Both the position numbers and the translations under genes were made by a program. 37,161 nt of DNA from a virus. Below the pieces are notes generated by a model that was not told the DNA's origin, searched no databases, and saw only the letters and a program-made list of their open reading frames with translations. This document shows positions 31,242 through 37,161 of the stretch, in pieces. The DNA is taken from positions 1 through 37,161 of the IMG/VR virus record IMGVR_UViG_3300007516_000055, one strand, 5' to 3'. The number at the start of each line of letters is the position of its first letter. The stretch's first letter is position 1.

Positions 31242-31766
31242 ATGAGTGATGTAATGAAGAAGTTGAACGAAGCTGTTATTGAAGCTAAATCTGAAAAAGA
31301 AGCAATTACCGCTAAGATTGCGGAAGCAACCGCGGAACTTGATGGCATTGCAAAAGAAGAAAAAGACGCTGTCAAAGCTAAGAAAGCACAAATCAAAACT
31401 TTGAAGACAGGTTTGAAAACCGCTAATAAAAATCTAAAAGAGGCTGAGAGTTCAGTTACTCAGGAAGTAAAGAAAGAAGCCCTTGCAGCGAAAAAGCTTG
31501 CGGCACAATTACCTGAACAAAATGGTATCCGCCATCCTAAACCTGAAACAGTATGTGGAAAGGTTTGGAACATTGCGGACACACTTTCAAAGGCATTTAA
31601 ACAGCCAACCCCTATTAAAGAGCTACTTGAAGCAGCTCGGAAAGAAGGTATGAATGAGGGTAACGTCAAAGCTGAGTACGCCCGGTGGCGGAAATTCCAC
31701 GGGGTGACTGGTCGCATTAGCTTGCCAAAGGCCGAAGCACCAAAAGCAAAAGCAAAAGCAAAATAA
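31242..31766 (+). CDS. Coiled-coil protein with shared C-terminal 'PEQNG' domain
   Basis: A 174-residue protein. Residues 1-85 form a long Lys/Glu/Ala coiled coil. PEQNGI (91-96), VWNIAD (108-113) and RWRKFHG (148-154) match the domain of the 202-residue gene closely. It ends in a Lys/Ala-rich tail (PKAEAPKAKAKAK). GGAGAACGAA precedes ATG. The architecture, coiled coil plus putative DNA-binding domain plus basic tail, resembles a nucleoid-type protein; this is inference. Confidence 0.65.
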   Translation: MSDVMKKLNEAVIEAKSEKEAITAKIAEATAELDGIAKEEKDAVKAKKAQIKTLKTGLKTANKNLKEAESSVTQEVKKEALAAKKLAAQLPEQNGIRHPKPETVCGKVWNIADTLSKAFKQPTPIKELLEAARKEGMNEGNVKAEYARWRKFHGVTGRISLPKAEAPKAKAKAK

Positions 31767-31779
31767 TCTAGCTGTACTT

Positions 31780-31810
31780 GCCGGGGCCCTGCTAACATTA
31801 GGGCCCCGGC
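31780..31810 (+). other. Strong GC hairpin upstream of queE
   Basis: GCCGGGGCCCT (31780-31790) and AGGGCCCCGGC (31800-31810) form an 11-bp perfect stem with a 9-nt loop, 46 nt before the queE start. No T-tract follows. It may be a transcription pause or mRNA-stability element between the coiled-coil gene and the queE operon. Confidence 0.7.
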
Positions 31811-31856
31811 ATTGCCGGGCTTCCGAAACCCATCACGTTCACTTCCCGGAGACCTA

Positions 31857-32543
31857 ATGTTAAACACGCAACCGATCGAAAAGCATTCCTCAAGCAACGG
31901 CAATTTTCTTGATGTTGTTGAAGTCTTTTACACTATACAAGGTGAAGGCCCACATACAGGTGACCGAGCAGTATTTGTCAGACTTGCAGGGTGCAATCTA
32001 AAATGCCCGAGCTGTGATACTGATTACACAAGCAACCGAGTCACCTCAAAAATAGAAGTTCTGGTCAATCAGGTAATAAAACTTCAGCCTTCGCCTTGCC
32101 TTGTGGTTATTACCGGAGGCGAACCTTTTCGTCAAAATATAACACCCTTCATCAATATGCTTATTTCGTTTGGGTATTGGGTGCAAATTGAAACAAACGG
32201 TTCTCTCGCACCTTCGCCCCAGCTTGATGATTCAGTCATTGTTGTTTGCAGTCCAAAAACAGGTAAAGTCAACCCGCAAATAGAAAAGCGAGCTGACTGC
32301 TATAAGTACGTCATGGGTTGTGAAAGCGTTGACCCTGAAGATGGCTTACCAGTGCTGGCACTTAACCACAAGTGCCGTCCACGGGTGGCGCGCCCACCCG
32401 AAGGAATGCATGTATATTTACAACCATTGGATTCAAAAAACATTGCGCAAAATCACAAACACGTTGCCGCGGTTGTTGAAAGCTGTAAAAAATACGGTCA
32501 CACCCTACAACTACAAATTCAAAAAATAATAGGAGTTGATTAA
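31857..32543 (+). CDS. queE: 7-carboxy-7-deazaguanine synthase (radical SAM)
   Basis: A 228-residue protein. CNLKCPSC (Cys46, Cys50, Cys53) binds the radical-SAM iron-sulfur cluster, QGEGPHTG (28-35) is the QueE substrate loop and VITGGEP (84-90) is the SAM-binding motif. It converts 6-carboxy-tetrahydropterin to CDG, the second-last step to preQ0. I chose the ATG with GGAG five bases before; an upstream TTG at 31812 would overlap the hairpin. No queD is seen next to it. Stop is directly followed by the next start. Confidence 0.9.
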   Translation: MLNTQPIEKHSSSNGNFLDVVEVFYTIQGEGPHTGDRAVFVRLAGCNLKCPSCDTDYTSNRVTSKIEVLVNQVIKLQPSPCLVVITGGEPFRQNITPFINMLISFGYWVQIETNGSLAPSPQLDDSVIVVCSPKTGKVNPQIEKRADCYKYVMGCESVDPEDGLPVLALNHKCRPRVARPPEGMHVYLQPLDSKNIAQNHKHVAAVVESCKKYGHTLQLQIQKIIGVD

Positions 32544-33956
32544 ATGTGCGCAATAGTAGGAGCACTAATTCATCGCATTGACACAGAATTAAAAGCCGCC
32601 AAGGCAGATAGAATTCTCGGTCACATTTTAAATGAAAGTCGAGCGCGCGGTCGCGACGGTTTTGGGTTTCGTGGGCTGTATAAGAACGAAGAATTTTGCT
32701 ACGCGCGTGAAGGGTTTGATATCACTAGGCATGAAACCGGAGGTATTGAATTTCCCCACCTTTATAAGTATGGTCAGTCACTGGTAGTAGTTAACGCGGT
32801 GTTTAATTTTAGAGCGGAACCGACAACTGAATTCGTTCCAAATAAGCAATATAGTGATCAGCAGCCATACACCTGTAAGGATTGGACAATTGTTCACAAC
32901 GGTACAATCGCAAATGATAAAGAACTTCGGACAGGTGAGCTCGCCACCAGCATTGATAGTGCGGCTATCGCGGAATCTTTATCGTTACAATCCCCGCTAT
33001 TCGATAATCAAGATCAGTCTTACATAGCGTTCAGGGAAACCATTAAGAGGCTTGTCGGTAGTTATGCAATCCTGGCACAGCATGATAGGCACCCGAATCA
33101 AATGTTAGTGGCTGCAAATTATCGGCCCGTTTGGTATGCGATAAATGAGCTTGGGGTTTTCTTTGCTAGTAGCAAAGATTATTTTCCAAAGGAATTAACA
33201 CCCGTTGCATTAACCCCGTATAGTACTGCTCATTTTGCATATGAAAGTGGAGAACTGGTTGTTCGGATTGATACTTTAAGGGTAAGGAAAGCGGGCGCCA
33301 CAAAGACTCTTGTGATTGCTAGTGGGGGGTTAGATAGTACGGTAGCAGCTTCGCAGCTTGTTGCCGAAGGTCATGAGGTTAGTCTTCTTCATTTTCTTTA
33401 TGGTTGTAGATCGGAACGCCAGGAAGTTTTTGCAATTAATGCTATCGGAGAAAAAATGGGGATAAATGTCATAGAGTTTCCTTTAAACATTTACGACCCG
33501 AGTGATTCGCGGCTTTTTGATAAAGACTCTGAAATAGCAGGGGGAGAGGAAGGTGCTGAGTTCGCTCACGAATGGGTGCCCGCGAGAAATCTTGTCATGC
33601 TAAGTGTGGCAACCGCATACGCCGAGGCCAACAATTTCGAATATATTGCTCTCGGTAATAATCTTGAAGAAGCAGGTGCTTACCCTGACAATGAGCCTGA
33701 CTTTATTCGCAGGTTTAATGAGCTGCTTCCGTTTGCTGTTGGTGATGGTAAACGGGTTGAAGTCCTCATGCCTGTTGGGGATTTAATGAAACACGAAATT
33801 GTCAAACTTGGTTTAAAAAATAATGCACCATTAGAATTGACTTGGAGTTGCTATAAAAACGGTGAGTACCATTGCGGAAAGTGTGGACCTTGTTTTATGC
33901 GAAAAACTGCATTTCATATTAACCACACCTTTGACCCAATAGTTTACGAAAATTAA
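32544..33956 (+). CDS. GAT-QueC fusion: glutaminase plus preQ0 synthase
   Basis: A 470-residue two-domain protein. N-terminal ~245 residues are a class II glutamine amidotransferase: Cys2 (catalytic after Met removal), SRARGRDGFG (32-41) and IVHNGTIAN (116-124). From about 253 the QueC domain follows: ASGGLDSTVAA (259-269) P-loop, EWVPARNLV (343-351) and the zinc site Cys436, Cys444, Cys447, Cys450. QueC turns CDG into preQ0 with ATP and ammonia. The fused glutaminase can supply the ammonia and, as in Gat-QueC of phage 9g, may help form archaeosine in DNA. Confidence 0.9.
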   Translation: MCAIVGALIHRIDTELKAAKADRILGHILNESRARGRDGFGFRGLYKNEEFCYAREGFDITRHETGGIEFPHLYKYGQSLVVVNAVFNFRAEPTTEFVPNKQYSDQQPYTCKDWTIVHNGTIANDKELRTGELATSIDSAAIAESLSLQSPLFDNQDQSYIAFRETIKRLVGSYAILAQHDRHPNQMLVAANYRPVWYAINELGVFFASSKDYFPKELTPVALTPYSTAHFAYESGELVVRIDTLRVRKAGATKTLVIASGGLDSTVAASQLVAEGHEVSLLHFLYGCRSERQEVFAINAIGEKMGINVIEFPLNIYDPSDSRLFDKDSEIAGGEEGAEFAHEWVPARNLVMLSVATAYAEANNFEYIALGNNLEEAGAYPDNEPDFIRRFNELLPFAVGDGKRVEVLMPVGDLMKHEIVKLGLKNNAPLELTWSCYKNGEYHCGKCGPCFMRKTAFHINHTFDPIVYEN

Positions 33957-33969
33957 TCCAGGACCTGAA

Positions 33970-34854
33970 ATGAAAATTAAATTAACAAACACGCAAGTTC
34001 AAGACTTAGCCCTACTCCACATTCCGTACTTTCGAAATAAAGACATGCTTCGTTGCTACCCTATACCGAGGGGCGGGGTTCCTGCTGCTTTCGTTTTGAG
34101 TACTGTATTCAAAGTCATTATTGTAGACACTCCCGATGAAGCTGATTTCTTTTTTGATGACATTATCGATAGCGGGGCAACTAAGAAAAAATGGTGCGAG
34201 CAGTATCCAGGAAAAGATTTCTTAGCTTTGGTTGACAAAACCGACCCGTCAAACCCTTACAATGGGAAGTGGATTGTTTTTCCATGGGAAGGGGATGCTG
34301 AGTCAGGTATCGAGGACAACATTATAAGAATTATTCAGTACGCGGGAGACGATCCAACCCGTGAGGGTTTGCAAGAAACGCCAACGCGCGTAGCTAAAGC
34401 TCTTTTACATTGGTTTAAAGGGTATGATGAAGACCCGAAAGACATTTTAAAAGTTTTTGAGGATGGTGGCGAAGACTATGATCAAATGGTTGTGGTTAAA
34501 GATATTCCAATCTATAGCAAGTGTGAGCACCACATGGCGGACATTTTTGGCACAGCGACAGTCGCATATATTCCCGACGGGAAAATTGTAGGGCTGTCAA
34601 AGTTGTCACGGCTGGTTGACATATACGCGCGCCGGTTACAGGTGCAAGAAAGACTAACGTATCAAATTTCAAAAGCGTTGGAGGATAACCTAAACCCGAA
34701 AGGGGTTGGAGTAATGATTAAGGCGCGCCATATGTGCATGGAATCACGCGGGATTTGTCAACAGGGTCACCACACTATAACAACGTCCCTCACTGGGGCT
34801 TTCCGTGATGAATCTGAAACTCGTTCTGAGTTCATGGCTATTGCAAGGAATTAA
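33970..34854 (+). CDS. folE: Phosphoribosyltransferase - GTP cyclohydrolase I fusion
   Basis: A 294-residue protein in two parts. Residues about 1-100 look like a type I phosphoribosyltransferase: YPIPRGGVPAA (30-40) and the PRPP loop FFDDIIDSGAT (61-71). Residues about 113-294 are GTP cyclohydrolase I: REGLQETPTRVAKAL, CEHHM (185-189; zinc Cys185 and His188, catalytic His187), VGLSKLSRLVDIYARRLQVQ (207-226) and HMCMESRG (Cys256). GCYH-I makes dihydroneopterin triphosphate from GTP, the first step to preQ0. The PRT part could salvage guanine or xanthine to feed GTP. The fusion is unusual; both motif sets look intact. Confidence 0.88.
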   Translation: MKIKLTNTQVQDLALLHIPYFRNKDMLRCYPIPRGGVPAAFVLSTVFKVIIVDTPDEADFFFDDIIDSGATKKKWCEQYPGKDFLALVDKTDPSNPYNGKWIVFPWEGDAESGIEDNIIRIIQYAGDDPTREGLQETPTRVAKALLHWFKGYDEDPKDILKVFEDGGEDYDQMVVVKDIPIYSKCEHHMADIFGTATVAYIPDGKIVGLSKLSRLVDIYARRLQVQERLTYQISKALEDNLNPKGVGVMIKARHMCMESRGICQQGHHTITTSLTGAFRDESETRSEFMAIARN

Positions 34855-34872
34855 AATAAATCCACAATTCGT

Positions 34873-34901
34873 TTGCATTCTTGAGGGATCTATCTTATTG
34901 T
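34873..34901 (+). promoter_or_regulatory. Candidate promoter upstream of the DpdA operon
   Basis: -35 TTGCAT, 17-bp spacer, -10 TATTGT (4 of 6) in the gap after the folE fusion gene, 40 nt before the next small gene. Another TTGC-type -35. Confidence 0.5.
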
Positions 34902-34941
34902 TGTGGCTGGTTAGTTAAACAAGCAAACAAGGACACATCAA

Positions 34942-35130
34942 ATGGACGGGTATTATCAGGAAGTTATAGCGTGTGAAGCTCACAACAAAGATGAAGCATG
35001 GGCAAACGCTTGCGAGATGCACGAAGCAGGTCAAATCACTGACGCTGAATTGGAAGCAGCTCGCTCCACTGGTTCTGTATCTGTTGAGGATGATGTATTG
35101 GAAGAAATGTTCAAAGGAGATAAATACTAA
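34942..35130 (+). CDS. Small acidic protein (62 residues)
   Basis: A short, acidic, helical protein (HNKDEAWANACEMHEAGQIT). It is first after the promoter at 34873-34901 with AAGGA before ATG, and its stop overlaps the next start by 1 nt (TAATG). No family recognised. Confidence 0.5.
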   Translation: MDGYYQEVIACEAHNKDEAWANACEMHEAGQITDAELEAARSTGSVSVEDDVLEEMFKGDKY

Positions 35131-35441
35131 TGGGTACTTTGAGAACAGCAATCTGTCGGAACGAATCTGGCAGCGCCATTCCCGTTCAATGCCGCTTCGA
35201 GCGTCTGGAAACGGGTGCGCTTCAAGCCACTAAGGTCGTGCTAGACCGCCTGCGAGCTGATCACCCTGAACTGGTGTTCGAGGATTGGGGCTACCAGCTA
35301 GCAACGCCCGCTGATGCCAACGTCATGCGAATGTTCTTTCTTTCACCTTGTGTAGTAAGTGTTCGCAAGTGGATTGAAGATAATGATGGGTGGACGCTCC
35401 ACACAATCACTCGACAGGATGTCACGGGGAGCACTGCATAA
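35130..35441 (+). CDS. Hypothetical protein (103 residues)
   Basis: A 103-residue soluble protein with no recognised family. It sits between the small acidic gene and dpdA, overlapping both by 1 nt or ending at the next start, so it belongs to the DpdA operon. It does not have the QueD His-rich zinc motif, so it does not supply the missing 6-carboxytetrahydropterin synthase step. Confidence 0.55.
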   Translation: MGTLRTAICRNESGSAIPVQCRFERLETGALQATKVVLDRLRADHPELVFEDWGYQLATPADANVMRMFFLSPCVVSVRKWIEDNDGWTLHTITRQDVTGSTA

Positions 35442-36362
35442 GTGTTCATCTATATTGCGGCACTGCATTCGAACGGCTATAAGCATTCGAATCGATACTT
35501 GAAACTTAATGAGCACGAGCAAGATATAGTCGACAATGGGTTGCCCCACCTGCTTGAGTCATACCATTACATTCATAAAGATGTTTTTGTAAATGCAATC
35601 AGGGAGAGAAATGATAAAATATTTCTCGACTCGGGAGCCTTCTCTGCGTTTACATTGGGGGTTGATTTAGACCTTCCGACATATTGTGATTATATAAAAA
35701 GAAACGATGATATAATTAGAAAGGAAGACGGTATTTTGATGGCGTCGGTTCTTGACGGTATTGGTGACGCTCAGCTCACTTATGACAACCAGTTAGCTAT
35801 GGAAGCCAAAGGGGTCAGACCGTTACCCTGCTTTCATGCTGGTGAGGATGAGCGATATTTAGAATGGTATATTAAGAATTATGACTATATAACACTTGGA
35901 GGAATGGTAGGGGCTAGTCCAAAACAACTAATGATATGGCTTGACCGAATTTGGGACAAGTACCTCACTGACGGTAGTGGCAACCCGCGTCTAAAAGTTC
36001 ATGGGTTTGGTATTACTGCAATTCCAATCATGGAGCGATACCCGTGGTGGAGTTGTGACTCGTCATCCTGGATTCAATCAGCAGCGTTCGGAAGTGTAAT
36101 CACTCCTGAATTTGGACCGCTATCAGTATCCGAAAAGTCCCCAAGCCGTCACGACGCTGGACAGCATGTTGAAAACTTGCCTAGCATTATGCAAAGCAAA
36201 GTCTTTACAATGTTTGAAAAGCAGGGGTTCAATTTTGACAGGTTGTCAAAAGTTTACGAATCCCGAGCTGTGTATAACCTTTGGGCGTTTACAGAAATTA
36301 ATAAACAAATGGACGCCGGGAATCCAAATAAATTTAAAAGCGAACAGCAGGAGCTTTTTTAA
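35442..36362 (+). CDS. dpdA: DNA guanine transglycosylase-like protein (DpdA family)
   Basis: A 306-residue TIM-barrel protein related to tRNA-guanine transglycosylase. FLDSGAFSAF (61-70, Asp63), ASVLDGIGDA (101-110, Asp105), GGMVGAS, KVHGFGITA (185-193) and WWSCDSSSW (202-210, Asp206) are DpdA signature motifs. It exchanges guanine in DNA for preQ0. The C-terminal zinc-binding CxCxxC of tRNA-acting TGTs is absent, as in phage DpdA. GTG start with GGGGAG ten bases before; the next gene overlaps as TAATG. It makes the DNA-modification pathway complete except for QueD. Confidence 0.88.
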   Translation: MFIYIAALHSNGYKHSNRYLKLNEHEQDIVDNGLPHLLESYHYIHKDVFVNAIRERNDKIFLDSGAFSAFTLGVDLDLPTYCDYIKRNDDIIRKEDGILMASVLDGIGDAQLTYDNQLAMEAKGVRPLPCFHAGEDERYLEWYIKNYDYITLGGMVGASPKQLMIWLDRIWDKYLTDGSGNPRLKVHGFGITAIPIMERYPWWSCDSSSWIQSAAFGSVITPEFGPLSVSEKSPSRHDAGQHVENLPSIMQSKVFTMFEKQGFNFDRLSKVYESRAVYNLWAFTEINKQMDAGNPNKFKSEQQELF

Positions 36363-37161
36363 TGTTAGCAGAACTCAAGTTTGTTCAGGGCGCAGTAGCT
36401 AAGAAAAATTTCATACCCGCGTTAACCCACTTCCGCATTGAAAACGGGTATGTTAGAAGCTTTAACGGAACGCTGGCATTATGCAGTAAAATTAACTTGG
36501 ATATTGATTGCATTCCCAAAGCAGCGCCATTCATTAAAGCGATTCAAAACTGCCAAGAAACTGTGTCAATGAGCATGACCCCTGCGGGGAGGTTACATAT
36601 TAAGTCAGGTCGCTTTAAAGCTTTCATAGATTGCGTTGACGAAGAAACCCCTCACGTTATACCCGAAGGTGAGTTTTTTGATATTAACGGTGAATCCCTT
36701 TTGGAAGCGTTTAAAACACTAACAACTTTTATCGGTGCGGATGCATCCAGGCCTTGGTCTAACGGGGTGCTATTAAAAGGTCACTCCGCATTCGCCACAA
36801 ACAATGTGGCCCTCATTGAATATTGGGTCGGTTCAAGTTTCCCAATTGTTTGCAATATCCCAAAAGATGCAGTTAATGAAATGCTAAGGATTGGTGAAGC
36901 ACCCTTGCAAGCGCAAGTGACTGACACCAGTATTTCATTTCACTATAAAAGTGGAAGCTGGCTTAGAACTGCATTGTTGAATATTAAATGGCCAGACTTG
37001 GAAAAGGTCTTAAATGCTAAATCAAACCAACAACCAATCAATGAACAAATATATGAGGGGCTTGAATTTCTTAAACCGTTTGTTGACAAGCTTGACAGGG
37101 TATATATCACCGACGGTATAATGTCCACCAGCATCGCGGAAGGTGAGGGAGCAAGCTATGA
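36362..37161 (+). CDS. Sliding-clamp-like protein (DNA polymerase III beta-type), partial
   Basis: A reading frame that starts with ATG overlapping the dpdA stop (TAATG, GGAG nearby) and stays open to the window edge (266 codons). The N-terminal part (MLAELKFVQGAVAKKNFIP, then THFRIENGYVRSFNG) and the repeating strand-helix-strand organisation look like phage beta-clamp-like proteins of the DnaN type. The C-terminus is cut off, so length and last domain cannot be judged. A polymerase-clamp role is inferred. Confidence 0.65.
   Translation, partial: MLAELKFVQGAVAKKNFIPALTHFRIENGYVRSFNGTLALCSKINLDIDCIPKAAPFIKAIQNCQETVSMSMTPAGRLHIKSGRFKAFIDCVDEETPHVIPEGEFFDINGESLLEAFKTLTTFIGADASRPWSNGVLLKGHSAFATNNVALIEYWVGSSFPIVCNIPKDAVNEMLRIGEAPLQAQVTDTSISFHYKSGSWLRTALLNIKWPDLEKVLNAKSNQQPINEQIYEGLEFLKPFVDKLDRVYITDGIMSTSIAEGEGASY

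Noticed and set aside
31812-31856. TTG start extending queE by 15 residues
   Set aside because: It begins right at the end of the GC hairpin with no ribosome site, while the ATG at 31857 has GGAG and gives the normal family N-terminus.
34942-35441. Possibility that one of the two small genes is QueD
   Set aside because: Neither has the His-rich zinc motif or the Cys-catalytic pattern of 6-carboxytetrahydropterin synthase, and both are too short.

Overview
The window is a contiguous piece of a tailed double-stranded DNA phage genome, or a prophage copy of one. It carries packaging, head, head-tail joining, lysis, replication and DNA-modification modules, with short intergenic gaps and many 1-8 nt start/stop overlaps. 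No integrase, tRNA, rRNA or IS element was seen. The GH108 endolysin, LydA-like holin, spanin-like pair and sigma70-like promoters suggest a Gram-negative, probably proteobacterial host. The neck genes suggest a long-tailed phage, but no tail genes are in view, so this is inference.

Layout. Bases 25-14304 run leftward (minus strand): small conserved genes and a PDDEXK nuclease, small terminase, lysis cassette, large terminase, portal, Mu F-like head protein with a GNAT-like N-terminus, scaffold, major capsid protein, two unassigned virion-type proteins, an SGNH esterase-like protein and three head-tail joining proteins. The lysis cassette sits between the two terminase genes. Bases 14311-18457, also leftward, hold short accessory genes: a GGDEF-like protein, a RyR-domain protein, several small cysteine-rich proteins, a pyrimidine-dimer-glycosylase-like protein, a sulfotransferase-like P-loop protein, and a separate short transcription unit of about 225 nt. 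A 502-bp AT-rich non-coding region (18458-18959) separates the leftward and rightward halves; it holds a strong leftward promoter and inverted repeats and may be the control or origin region.

Bases 18960-37161 run rightward: an unknown early gene, an HTH regulator, primase-helicase, ThyX, ATP-dependent DNA ligase, Sak4-like ATPase with a DUF669 ssDNA-binding-like partner, Cas4-like PDDEXK nuclease, J-domain protein, SF2 helicase, three proteins sharing a C-terminal domain, then a DNA 7-deazaguanine module: QueE, a GAT-QueC fusion, a phosphoribosyltransferase-GTP cyclohydrolase I fusion, two small unknowns and DpdA. A sliding-clamp-like gene runs off the right edge.

The most interesting system is the 7-deazaguanine module. 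FolE, QueE and QueC build preQ0 from GTP, and DpdA exchanges guanine in DNA for preQ0. The glutaminase-QueC fusion suggests further conversion to deoxyarchaeosine (dG+), as reported for phages carrying Gat-QueC. QueD is missing from the window, and FolE carries an unusual N-terminal phosphoribosyltransferase domain that may feed guanine salvage into the pathway. The modified DNA would be expected to resist host restriction enzymes. Several promoters share a TTGC(A/G) -35 element and a near-consensus -10, suggesting a phage-specific promoter series.
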